Assembly: GCA_947179485.1 (NCBI GenBank)
Contig: OX359247.1
Location: 49,015,131 to 49,079,130 of the forward strand
DNA: 64,000 nt
From: Allacma fusca
Taxonomy: Eukaryota > Arthropoda > Collembola > Symphypleona > Sminthuridae
Direction of reading: 5' to 3'
Below the pieces are notes generated by a model. The model was not told the origin of the DNA and searched no databases. It saw only the letters and a list, made by a program, of their open reading frames with translations. The position numbers and the translations under genes were made by a program. How positions within the stretch are numbered: the stretch's first letter is position 1; the number at the start of each line of letters is the position of its first letter. Of the stretch, positions 24,631-37,800 are shown in pieces.

Positions 24631-27600
24631 TCTCATCCGACCCAACAATCGTAGAGGTTGCTCTGGAAATGTACACATGCTAAAAAAGAATGAATGTAAG
24701 CGACATCCAATACCACATTATGAGTATTTCGGTTGGCAGCAGAAATCAAACGCCAGGGCATAGATACATGCTAGTAGTTGGAGCCTCATATTGTAACGCA
24801 ATGGTTCGCAAAGTAGAGACACGCAAGGAGCTCACACCATGTGTGTGTGTACAATAGTATAATTTTTTAGTACAGTATTTTGTATATATGAAAGAGGGTG
24901 CTCAAGCATTTCATAGACAGTGCAATACTCACAATATGCTCCCACAAACCTATCACTTGAATGCTGGAACTATACTATACTCCTCGTTCCTCTTGTTGTA
25001 CTATCGTACTCAAGGAGAACCACCTCAAGTTTACATGTCCTCCAGAAGGGAAATGAGAGGATTGTCGATGCTCCACATACGCTCACACATATGTATGCAA
25101 TGCACTCTCCTGGTCCTATGTATGTACTTTTCAGCAAGAGTCGTTCCAATGGTTGCCCCCATCCACTGATTCCCTATGCATTCTCCGGCTCCTTTACTGT
25201 AACATACAGTCAAGAATACCCTAAGCAAATAGTAGAACTGGGAAGGGGAAAGTAGGAAATGGAGAGACCGGACCATTCTCTGCTATTTCATGCTCTGGTC
25301 CTCCTACGCCTGCAACCAGCCCGTACATACATATATGGATAAACGGAAAGCGTGTGTATAGTAGAATGGTGGAGGCTCTCGACAGCGCAACTCCGCCATG
25401 TCTGTCCCACTGTTCGTGTCTTATCGACCTCGGGAATTCTAGAAAGTCACTCAATTCTTGAAGGATTTTTTTTCCATGAGGGTTTTACACAATCGAAAGC
25501 CCTAATCCGGGGCACATGCCCGATCCTAGATATGTCATGGGGGAGTGAGTACTGACCTGAAGTTCATATGTAATCAGAATGACTCCTGTACACTACAAAT
25601 ACAGATAGTACATGAGATACAAGTTTTTGCTGTACTTCATTTGATCTTATTACTTTGCCTTTGGCAAATATATCCCTACTTTTTTACTCACACCCACGAG
25701 CTTCTGCACAAGTTTGGTGTGGGATTGTGCCATTGCTATGTCATATATGTATGTATCTATGTATAACAAATGTCAGATTTTATGTGACGAGAATTGTATC
25801 ACAAGCATCTATATACAAGCTAATGCTACACATTATATGTATACTATTATTTATAGGAAATTTACTCGAGAGATTGTAAAGCTCAGCTATCCAGCTTGAT
25901 TTGCTTCGCTGTCATAGATAGCTTTCCCTCAGTCTTGCAAAAGTACTTTTAAATCCTTGTATTGACTTAGATACCCATACTTATAAGCGTAACTTTGGGA
26001 GACACGTAACACCTCCGGATTTCTGGTAAGAACGGAAAGAATATCCCTTACTTGAGTAAGTTCATTGAAGGAAATAAGAAGACTTAAGATCAACTAATGC
26101 AATAAGGATAAGTAGATATATATGTATGCTTGCAAGATCAAAAGCAAAAATAAATCTCTTGAAGCTTCACATAAAAGAAAATGAACTGATTGGTTTCAAA
26201 AGGAAACTGGTATTTTTGTCTTTTCAGACACCTCTCTTACAATAGCACCTACATATATTTTTGCTTTTAGCCTAATGCACTCAACGATATAGGCTCGACT
26301 CTCCCCCCCCCAAGGTACAAATTATCTCTTCAGATATAAAAATCCATATTTGGAGTAAGAGCAGGGATATCCGATGAAATTATAAAATAAAGCAAAAACA
26401 CTGTCGGCCGTATGAGTAATGTCTGGAGCAAAAATGTTAAAAAAATGGGGGAGGGTGGACTCCGGAAGTTTAAACCTCTATCACTATATGTTAGGGTAAA
26501 TCCATGCAGTAGTTGTCCCAACACTGATTTAAAAAATCCTTTAAACAGCACTCCGTTAAAAATCAATTCTCTCTTAATATCACTTTGAAATAATAAAACC
26601 CGGAGCTTGAAACTCCTCTAGTGAGATTCGTACATATCAGAAATTATATGAAATCATCGATGAATAAACGAAAGCTTGAAACAAGGGCAATCTAGTAATC
26701 TGCTGGAGTTGGGCGCGAGTGAGTAGAACTCCAAGTGCATGCAAATGACATTAAAATGAGAAAGTTACGGACGCAGTTCAACTTGCCATTCATACCGAGG
26801 AGGGGAAAGGACTCATAAATGCAAGCCGGGTTGGATCGTTGGATGAGTTACTCTATGTATGTGTATACTCGGTACATTTTTATTTCCTGGGAGATTCCGT
26901 GACTCCCCATCATCGCTACTATGACTCACCCTTGAGCGTCTGATTTTAATGGGACTGCTACCCGCATAGTGCTACAACCGTCATTCATTCACTAGGCAAC
27001 GTGTGTGTACAAATACAGGGGTACATCGGCACTTGTTAGGTACTTTCCTTTATTTACTCTCAATCCCGGGGCTGACATATCACGTTATTATAGTAATGTG
27101 AGGGCTCCAGTAGGGTCCAGGATTTTCCGGAACGATGTATGTAATTATGTACATAAGCCTTGCAGAAGATGAAAACTACCAACTTTGTGTAATCCAAGGC
27201 TTCACCAATTTTCCAAGGAGTATCTATTAAAGAGCCAGAAGTACAAGGGAAGGGAAGACTCATGCCCACATATATTATCTGATAATTATGTTCAAAATAC
27301 ATACTAATCCCAGCCATAATAACAGATTTGTTTGAACAAACTCTTTGACTGCTCCGCATAGCCAACATATATATGCTTCCACTAGCCAAAGCTGTGGTTG
27401 GGATAAGTGCCTAATGACAATAATTATCATTTGAATGTCTAACGTTAATATAGTAAACAAAAGTAACCTCCGAAACTAACAAAAGTTGAGTAACAAAAAA
27501 TAAGAAAATTCTGAAATTAGTGTGATTAGTCATTCAAAGGAGGTATAGTTATTAGAAGTGACTATAGATACTAGGGATAGAGTATTGAGATTAGGTGTGT

Positions 27601-30529
27601 ATAGATAGTCCCGGGGCATTTTGTAAGTATTAGTCATTAGAATGAGTCACATATTTATCATATAAGTACTTACTACAGTAAATGCAGGGTAGAAACAATT
27701 TGATTTTTTTTGCCAGTGAAAATATGTCGGAAGAAGAAGACTTCAGACTGGATGTTATTGTAATGAATACGTTTTATTTGAGGTAACTCCGAGAGATGTT
27801 AGTCCTATTTGTGGATAACAGTGGTTTTGATGTAATTAAAAGGTGATAGTTGTTTTGCAAGACTCTACGTACTAGTTAAATGCGGGTTCACAACAGTTGT
27901 TTTTTTTTAAATTTATATGGAGACATCAATATATATGTATGTATATAGTGCGCTTGTAGACTTACTTTATTTTTTTTTATTCCTCATAATTATCTAGTTA
28001 TTGTTAAAATGTATCATTCTCTACTTAATTCTGCTTGTGGTATGAAGGCTTATGTAATTGATTAATAATACCCATGATTTCACACTTGTTGTCTCATCTT
28101 TCTTGTTCGAACCCTCTCAATTTTTTGACATGGAAATTATTAGAAAAAATGTTGAAATTCCTATGAAGTCACTCGCATTTTGATTGTAGGGTAATAATTG
28201 ATGAGCTACTCTTCCCGTCCGATATTTCATAGTATCTTCACATACATATGTATTCAGCAACTATAAACACTCTATAGAGAACCTTGAATGTACTACAGAT
28301 GTTTTGGGCTAATTACTTGATACTCCAGATAAACCAATGGTTTCCTGGGATATTATGGGGTAAACATATCCGGAGTATAATAGCAAAAAAACATAAATAC
28401 TTACATACATAGACGTTGTTCAGAAAGAGCTCACCTGAGAATAAATAATGTTCACGTTTGTTTTAAAAGTTAGATGTAATTATACTTAATTATTACAGAA
28501 TGCTTTTTTTTGTATGTATCCATGTAATTAATTACATACATGTGGAAAGCGTAGTCGCGTATTCAATACGAAAATGTTAGAATTAACTTCTAACGAAAGA
28601 TACAAAGAATAATATTTAGCCAATAATATTTACACGTACTTATGTAATTAATTATATTACACAATCATTTTTGTAACTACCAAGTCACTTAGGGCATTGT
28701 TTTTAATGCTCATTTCATATGTTGAAGAGCGGTCACATATATATGTAGTTACATTAAATATTCGCTTAAAATCGTAGATAATTACTTAGAATAACAACGT
28801 ACTAAATGATTGCCATGCGTGTAGTATTTTTATATTTTAATGGAGAATATTTAAGAAATGTTCTGTCTCTTCTCCCTTGTATTAACAATAATTCATAGTT
28901 TTCACAGCTCCCTTAATGCGATATAATAATGTCTTTCAAATAATTACTTGCTCAGGATGAGGTTACTGGGATTGTTGTGGGCCTCAATATTTTTATGCAT
29001 AGGCTAAAACGCAACCACTCAATAACTTTTGTTCCGCGTGGAAATACTTTTGCAATAATGGTTTTCTTTTTTTTTTCTGTAATTATTATTATACATATAT
29101 GACGTGGGATAGAATTATTAGTGCTCTTATTAAGTTGGAAAACAACAGTAATTGGAAGAGTGTCATCAAGGTCACAAGAATGCTCACCGTGATTGGAAAA
29201 AGCTCAATAAAATGAAGGAGGCGTCCCAACTATTTCCAAAATATCCTCTTAAATTTTTTAAATTCGAAAACATTCAATAATTCTACACAAATGTGTCCCG
29301 GAGAAATATGAACTTGCTCACATGTCCCCACAATAATAGTCTGTTCACAGATTCTGTCTGGATGTCTTTACTTTTGTGGAACTGCCGAACTTCCTCCAAA
29401 ATGTTATCTGTCAGCAGCACTACACCCAGAAATTCCAATACATTTTTGAACAAATGTTATTCCTCTGGAACATTGCTGGTTGGAATTTCTGGAAAATTTC
29501 CAATCTCCACATTTTCCAAAATATTCTCTCAAAAAGATACCGTCCACTTACTTTCTTCCAGAATTGTACTACGACTTTCCCTCCTACAATAAAACAGGCC
29601 TCCCAACCTTTTCCAAGTCAGTAAAAATGTAATTATTTATTAGTCTTGGTGAATGTTTGTAAATAATCTAATGTCATTTCCTTTGTCGTTGTAGAACTGA
29701 AATGTACGCATGTATGAATGTACGTTGAGGGTTGAGTTGAGAGAGTATTGCCTGACGATTGACAGAGAATCCGAGGAAAATTCAGGGGATGATGAGGATA
29801 ATATACTAGAGCTGGAACATGTACATATATAATTTGACTACAGTGACTCCTATATTCTAATAAGTACATTTAATTTTTCCCTTGGTTCCCAGGTCCTATG
29901 TATATGTATAGTGATTACGACACTATTATTCTAAATTGTAAGTATTCCAACACACGGGGAGGTCTTATTTTACTCTCAGAATTTGTACAAGCATTTCTGG
30001 TAATAAGCTAATGCTGATTAGGGCTTTTCCCTCAATTACGCTATAACTCTATTATTCATAGTAATCCTACCCTATTTATGGATCTAAGTCAACAAGTATT
30101 TTTTCAATATTTCATAAGACCTGCTCAGCAGTACAGAGCTCAGCAATGTTCAACAACGGAAATCAAAAACAATTATATGTATTTAGACTGTCGAAACTTG
30201 ATAAATCCGTATCCCTGTACAATAGTAACTATGTATTTATTTATTTGTGTACGTCATCAAATGTGAAGGACCATGCAACACGCTCTCGATTATGTAGTCT
30301 GTTTTTTAAAGAATGTTTCTTTTTTTTTTGAAGTTATTATGTAACGACAACAGCCATGAGGATGAAAAAGGAATACTTACATAATTGCTTTCTACTACAC
30401 TAATAATTTTTTGTAGTATAGCAACTGTAAAATTTCACACTCTATTGCTCTATAGGGCTGAAATTGATTCGAACAGGTTATAACTGTGATAGGCACAACG
30501 AGCATGAAAAATGACGAAAGTGAAACTTC

Positions 30530-33500
30530 CTAAGGATCATCCTCATTGTTATCTTGAACCTCTAGCTGGGCTGACAGTGACCCGGGTGAGGGAGGTGGTT
30601 CTTCCTGCACACAATTTCAATAAAAAAATATCAGTCAGAGTAACACACACATACTCAGATATTGGTAATTACCCAAAACTACATTTCTTACACTGTCATG
30701 GCCATTGATACCAGTACTATATAGACTTATAATTATGATAGAAAAAAAATCGAAACAATTTTAGTAATATCATTGAAAAATGTTCAGCTCAAAGAAATGA
30801 TTGAAACAATAATACGGAAGAATCTTCAAGAATTTCTCTTCTTACCTCACATTTTGGACAAACTTACACGAGTATTCCATCATGGTAGGATTATTAACAT
30901 GAGACACAATAAAGTATATTAGAAAGAAGGAAAGAGGATAACACTACCTGAGAGACTACGCTACTCCGATTGCTCCGAACATCCAAGTCCATAGCAAAAG
31001 GAACTTTAGGCAGTTTAAGGAGTGACTCCGTCTCTTCATCACTACCTCCGTTGACCGGACCGGTAGTGTCTTGGGAAGAATCACTGCCAAAACAGATTAC
31101 ATCTTGTATTAGATTTCCGTCCATGAGACACCCGAGGGTTTCCTATATATGCTATTTTCCTAGGACATGGACTGATGGAACTATTAAATTTTATTCTAGA
31201 GACACAAGTTGTTAGTTTTTTTGTATTCAAGGAGAATGGGAAATGAGATACCTATGATATGCAGTTGTGTCATCGCCACCATTTTCCTCTCTCATTCGCC
31301 TTCGGATTTCCCTCGGACTTCTCAGGCCCATTTCCGCGAAATCTGTCCAACTTGTGGGTAACTTCTTTTTGGGACTTTTGGGTCTCGGAGGAGTGGACGA
31401 GTCAGGTAATGAGTCATCTCTGGGTAAATTAATTTTCATTTTCGTGGTTACATCAGACTTACTAGGGCAGTTGGAATTATTGTTGGGGGCGGGAGTGCTG
31501 GAGTAAGCGATGTAATCGTTAAGAGAGGCAGGATTTGGTGGTCGAACACATCGGGGTCGTTGGGTTGGTTTAGTGGTTACCATCGCACCCAGTCTTCGCC
31601 GTTCTTTGATAGGGATGATGGGCACCACGACAGATTTCTCGAGTGGCAGTGTAGTTGGCACGTATGGTAATTCGTCATCATCGTCATTCGAGTCTTCATG
31701 AAAGAATCCTTTTGTTTCCATCGGAACATCCTCAACTGGGACAAAAGCATCTTCGCTTATCTTCAGCTCAGTCGTGATCTCATCCTTTTCCAAATCCCTA
31801 CTAGTTTCTAATTGGGCACCGGCTTTTGGAGCCTTACCACAGTCTACCTGTCCGGTGGATTTTACTTTGTTCCCTCCTGCATTTGCATCTTTTTTCTCGG
31901 AAGATTTCTCACTGCCGTCCTTATTGATTGAAGTCTTCGCGGCGTTTGTCTCCTTTTTGTCAATGGTCTTGGGATCCTTCTTATCCCCTGTCTTTGTAGC
32001 ATTTGCAGCCTTCTTTTCCGGAGCCTTTGAATTTGCGTCCTTCTTTTCCGGAGCCTTTGCATTTGTGTCCTTCTTTTCCGGAGCCTTTGCATTTGCGTCC
32101 TTCTTTTCCGGGGCTTTTGCATTTGTGTCCTTCTTTTCCGGAGCCTTTGGATTTGTGTCCTTTTTTCCTGAAGTCTCCGCACGTACGTCTTTCTTTTCCG
32201 AAGCCTTCGTCTTCGGATGGGCTGACTTGACTTCTTGAGCAAATTCTTTCCCTGGGTTCACCTGCTTATCTTTTGGGCTCAGCACTGGCTCAACACTTTT
32301 GTTTCCTAAGGAGCGCTTGCTTAGTTTCGGTGTTTCAGCGACCGCCGCTGTCCCACGTTTCATCTCTTCCAGCACTTTCTTTTCCTTGTGAGCCGGGGGT
32401 GATTCTGGGGATTTGACGGGGTCCCTGCTCATCCTGAGCTGAATAGGACTCCCCCTGGAATCTTTCTGAGAAGACATTGGCGGTGACCATGTAGGATGTG
32501 TTATGGCTGCAATTTCTGGAGGCAACACATTATGTGGTGGTTTTGGACTAATGGGTCTCCAATGATCTGAAGATTTGGGAGAGTCAGGTGAGGGGAATTG
32601 GGGTAACGTCCAAGATTCCCCACGAGGGGATATTTGTTGAGTTTCTATACTTGTAATGGGGTGGTCGTGATGATGTACTTGTACTGTTGTCAAAGATGTT
32701 AATTTTTGGGGCTTGTGACTCTCAAATGACGAATCTGAGCTAAGCATCCCGACGTTCTCTGTGGTTTCTCGCCCACGGTCTTTTCCAGGAGGGGCTCTGG
32801 GTGGGGAGTCCAAGTCCATACTTGGAGTAGGTATCGGTTTACTTCCACAAAATGACGTTTCCAGTAGCATTTTGTGCGGAGATGCCGAACGCCTGCCGTC
32901 TGAAAGAGTTAAGTGTTATTAATTTACTCCTTAATTACTCCTTTCACATAAAATATCCATGCACGGGTACATTCTCGAACGAGTAATCATGGAACAATAA
33001 TAGCTAAATTAAATTAAAACTGTTCATCCTCACGAAACCGCATTCCATTGAGAGTGGAGCGGAACCAAAGGGAATAGCAATGCATATACAGTGAGCACAA
33101 TATATTTATCCTCCCCTTGTGTACCTATTATATTTTCAACAACGGGGAACTTCTTGCCCATGTTACAACCGTTATTATATCTTATTATACTATTATATCT
33201 ACCTTTTGATCAAATAAAAAGTTATGTGGGTTGGTGGAGTCAACCAGACGCGGGCTTACCAAGTTTACCCTCCAATGCTGATCCACTATAGGGTAGTGTC
33301 ACCTACTCAAGGTAAGTTTCAATGTAACAATTTTTTTGAACCCCCTTACGTTGAATACACTAAATCAAAGTTTTTGTGCAGATTTTTTAATATTGTATTT
33401 GGGTGCCCCCAGGGTGGATTTAATAATGTTTAAGCGTAATTATTTCCACAAATACCCTAGTTAGCCCTTTCTTGGGGCATGGGTGACACTTAAATTTTAA

Positions 33501-34816
33501 AATTTTCTGAAATGAATTTCCCCCCTTTATATAGCTTCTGTAAGCCAAATACTAGCCAGAAGCTACAATAATAATTTTTTCAGGGCCCCTGAATTAAGGG
33601 AGAATATACGTTTTGCGGCATTTTAATATGATGTGTCGCTTTGGCGGGGCAATAATATCATTAATTATTGCACAGAAATAAATTGTTCATATAACCTACA
33701 ATTTTAGAACATTTAGAAGCATTAGATGTTTCCTAGCACATGGGCAAAAAGTTCCTCGTTGTTGTAAATAAACCACACCAGGGGAGGATAAATATATTGT
33801 GCTTACTGTATTTACCGTTAATAAGAATGAGACAAGAGAATGATTGTCCTTGCGATGGAATAATAAACAAAACACTGGAGTAAATGCGCCCTCAAAGTGT
33901 AATGTCGAGCAATAACACTAAAATTAATAATTACCAGCAGACAGGGATGAAATGGCTCCTGGTCTCTGGCGATCTGATGAGCCAAAGGACGAGTGTCTGC
34001 AGGGCCTTGGAAGAAAACCTTCGAGGTATAAACTATGAGCTGAAGGTTTACGTGTGAGAAAATCCTCGTCCGTTGGAGTCATTGAAGCCTTTCTCTGGAA
34101 GATATTTGCTGGATGAGACGCCCGGCGAAAGGGATCATCAGGCTCTGCCTTTGTCTTCTTCTTCTCATCATGGATGTCATCATCCACTCCGAATTCAAGT
34201 TCCTCTGTGCTGGACCTCAGGTCATCAGCACCCTCCTCATGAAAGGACAGTCCCAAACCCCCTTGGAATAACTCTCTCTCAGAATTACTTTCTTCACTGG
34301 GAGGGGTGCTGCTACTGGCACAAGAGATGTCTATTCTTGGTGTTGAAGGGGTTTGAAGTCCGGATGTGGGGCCCGACGTCGGAACTGAAGATGAAGACGC
34401 GATCGTGGCCGTGGTCGAAGGTATAACTGTGACTTCCCCAAACTGAAGATTCCCGGATTCTTCTTCCGGCGTTCGTACACCATCCTCTTTTATTTCTGGC
34501 ATTGGGTGTATCTTGCCTTCAATTTCAAAATCCCCAGCATTAATTACTTTTTTACGATATGGTAATAATAATAATAATACTACGAAACAAAAAATAATTA
34601 CTAAAAAAAAAAGATAAAGTTGATAGAAAAAATTGAGAATGTTTCCTGTTCTTTATCCTTACTTTCATGACCTGGAGGACTAGCGTCATTGTCATCACTA
34701 AGATCCTCAAAGGAAGCAAAGGGTGCGGGTCCTAGTTTTTTCTGACGGGCGGGGAAACTGTGCGGAGGAATCATTGCAGCCTCTCCTGTCCCTTTCCTAG
34801 TTGCCGTCTTAGCCAT
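30530..34816 (-). CDS. Unrecognised 864-aa disordered protein with 10-residue repeats
   Basis: Five coding exons join in phase: 34816-34663, 34516-33935, 32899-31252, 31083-30948 and 30604-30530 (TAG stop at 30532-30530), 2595 nt in all. The ATG at 34816 has a good context (ACAATGG). The chain is rich in Ser, Pro, Lys and Asp, with no membrane segment, signal peptide or folded domain that I can see. Residues about 182-252 hold five basophilic sites (RRAS, RKAS, RKPS, RHSS, RRSAS), candidate PKA/Akt-type phosphosites. A stretch SPHKMLLETSFCGSKPIP at about 252-269 looks conserved in style. Residues about 490-542 are KAPEKKDxNA-type repeats. A WTDFAEMGLRSPREIRRRM segment lies near the end of exon 3. 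The C-terminus is acidic (NNEDDP). The acceptor of exon 2 (TTGAAG) is weak, so that junction is the least certain. I do not know its function. Confidence 0.75.
32011..32190 (-). repeat. 30-bp coding minisatellite
   Basis: Five near-identical 30-base units (32011-32160) and a sixth degenerate unit lie inside exon 3 of the 864-aa protein. Each encodes ten residues of the form KAPEKKDxNA. Successive units alternate between GAC ACA and GAC GCA codons (DT, DA, DT, DA), which suggests duplication as a 60-base pair of units. Confidence 0.9.
32900..33934 (-). other. Intron 2 of the 864-aa protein gene
   Basis: The donor is GCTG|GTAATT and the acceptor CTTTCAG, phase 1 (GAC formed across the junction). 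The sequence is AT-rich. I see no coding content. Confidence 0.7.
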
Positions 34817-37800
34817 TGTACCCTCTTCCAACTTCCGGTTCAGTCAGACTCGTTCTTCTCCTTTGGAATCTACATACACATTTCAGACAAGAGACCTCAA
34901 ATCACATACCAGAAAATGTTATGACTTGTTTATGAAAGTACCCTAGACGTATTCATTACTAGAAGCTAAAATGACCTACATACTATGCAGATAACCGCAC
35001 ACTTAAATGAATGAGCTACTGAATAATTCATCCCAATTTTGCAGATATTGACTTTTGTGTACACACACGGGAAGAATTTGTTTAGACAGAAACCAGATAT
35101 TTGACCCCGTATTTTCTCAATGGGTGAATGAATAAGACTAATTTTAAGGTTTACATGCGGACAGGAGTGTAACATGTATAATTATTATGTATCCTCATGT
35201 GTGTGTCTGTGTGTATCTACTTATTTATGAATCGTTTATAGAAGGAAACGTTCCTTTCATGTCCATTTATAGTATGCATAATTATGACGTGTGTAAGTTT
35301 GGGTTTAGTACCACTGCCATTTCACTTCCATCTGGATTTTTCAAAAAGAAGGGAAACATCTACGAGGGTTTCAACTCTTTCGGATGAAACTTGAAAGAAC
35401 TCTCTGTTGAGCAATGTGAATAGTAATTATGACCACACATAAAACCCAAGACTCTTCATTTGGCATGCCTGGTGTGAAGAAAGAATACAGTTTACTTTCA
35501 TCCCGAACCCTCTGTTTTGAAAAATGTTCAAGCATTAGAATATGCAGCAACCAGGTATATACATAATTATATACATACAAGCCCTCTGGAACAGAGGGAA
35601 ACAGTGTTCGAGATTTTTATTTTGTGGGCTTTTTATAATACCTCGACGTTCTCCCGAGTACAGTTTTTGCAAATGAGGACTGGAACGACCATGTTATGTA
35701 TACGCTGACCATTCATCGCCCATCCTGCTTTTATGCTCGTAATCTATCTAACCAGAATATAGTGGGGGAAAAGCTTGTGTGAAAATCACTGTAAAGTGGG
35801 ACAAACAGCCTTACTTCACAACTGTAACCTGAGTTACAACAGGAGTTGGAGGAAAAACAGAATAAATGTAAAACGGGTTGGAAGGTGGGAGTTTCGGGAG
35901 GAAAATTATTCACAAGTTTTTATACATACATACTTACACCAATAATATTTACTGAACTCAAAAGGAAGCACATGCGTTGTTGTACATCATCAAAAATTTA
36001 GGATTTCCCTGACAACTGCATTACTACCAAGGTTTATCCAAATTACGAATTTATGTCCAGCGATTTATAGAGTAGCAATTTCAAGAGGAAGACTCCAAAT
36101 GGAAAAGTTTCCTTCATCACTAACGGCCCACATCCCTTCCCCATCGCTATGAACATCTCTAGTTCATTTCTATACACACACTATATATATATGTAATATA
36201 GTCATACAATTACTCTTTGGAACTTGCAAAAGAACGGAGATTTCATCCAAAGATTTGCAAGTAGGTTGGTTAGTTACCAGAATTGGGATTGTGACCAACT
36301 CCAACTTTCTTCACTTAGAATTAACTTTGTCCAGATACCAATAAGGTCAGAGTCAAACTTTGATAATGGGAGATAAAGTCTTAAACTCTAGTAAAAACAT
36401 TTTGTTTTTGAAGTCAAACTTAAGAAAGCTTGTAAAAAATTGTTCAAAATAACAACATTGTTTTTATTGCCTAGGATGTATTTCTAGGAAATCTATTCTG
36501 GCTTCAAACAAATATCTAAGCCTATTCAAATTAACTGGGTGGGATTTTATAAATCTGTCAAAGCCCAGCCTGGTGCAAAATTTATTCGCATTTCCCTGAT
36601 AAGTACTTTGACGAAAATCTTTGCAATTTTTTTGTGTGGTGCTGTAGAGATAAATATGTGCATATAAAAATAAGCCCCATAAAGCGAGAGGAAATCTGTC
36701 ATGCACACGAGAGGTATTTTCTTGGAGGTTCTCATACCACGGATATGATTGATATTGGCTTGTGGAATCCACCACACACAAGTAAAATCAAAAATGTATG
36801 GTGTCTCACGTGCTCATTGCCCTATGCAATAAAAAGAGGCATGGGTATGTGGAGAAGTATGAAAAAATGATTACAGACGTGGAGCAAGGGATTTGTATTG
36901 GGAGGAGCTTGGGCTGAAAAATGAGAAAAATAATAAAACGTGAACAGAAAATGAAGCTGGAAATTTTCGAGCTATAATAATTCATGTGTGTGTTGTGGAA
37001 TCCCTATCGTTAAAAATTAACTGCATAGTAAAACTACTGAAGGGAATTGCCCATTCCAGAAAAAAAAACTATTGCCAGAGAGCTCTTTGATGTAGATGGA
37101 AAAATGGGTCTAGTCTAAAGTTTTTAAATTAAGCAAAGGCAGAATTAGCTCCTTGCTGTTTCATGTCATACTCTCAGAATCAGTCTTCAATAAATAATTC
37201 CCACGTTATCCTGTCACAAAAACTTTCACCATGCTTGCTGTAGTCAGCTGTGTGAGAGGTCTGTCAAGACCATGACTATGCATGTAGAACTTCATTTTTA
37301 CATTTATTCCTTTCAGCTCCAACCAAATACCCACACGAATTACATCACATAATTCTTCACACTTCATCACCATAATTAATTACTAGAAGCAATCTTGTAT
37401 TTATTTATTTTTTTCAGAAATTTTTGGTTCTTTTTCGGTGTCCAGAATAAAACTTTAGGACGTCTCAGCTTTAACTGGTCCATTAACCTATATGCCCTTT
37501 TAGTGAACATTATGGAAATCATTAAAAAATGTAACTACGGGTCTTAAGTTGAGATAATGCTATTGTATATAATTTTAACTGCCACCCTCTGTTTTGATTA
37601 GAATTTCAGAGTCACAGGGGAAAAATGTAACTCGAAAATATTTTTTGTAAAACAATGGCTACTTCACTATTCATCAGTCGTAATTTCTGTTAGGGCATGA
37701 AAGAGGACAAGGGTGAAAGAAAAACGTTAAACAATTTGATGAGTAATTACTATTCCTAACATAAATAAATAAAATATTCCTAAATTAAAAAGTCGTTTCA

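Larger units (their letters stand above)
20076..30529. other. Intergenic region, upstream of stoned
   Basis: About 10 kb without a supportable exon on either strand. It must include the stoned promoter and any 5' UTR exon. The part from about 23500 to 24700 is the most structured, with a GA tract, a CT tract (GA on the stoned strand) and TG/CA-rich stretches. GA-rich promoters are common in arthropods, so this is a reasonable promoter candidate, but no TATA box or initiator stands out. A short imperfect duplication of a CCAA(C/A)-TTTTCCAAAATAT-type sequence occurs around 29230-29620. Confidence 0.5.

Noticed and set aside
24164-24683. Overlapping open frames with RERERE or SLSLSL runs
   Set aside because: Translations of the GA/CT microsatellite, not a gene.
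31774-32238. 154-codon plus-strand open frame rich in Phe/Ser
   Set aside because: It is the antisense shadow of the 30-bp repeat in the 864-aa protein gene, kept open by the repeat.
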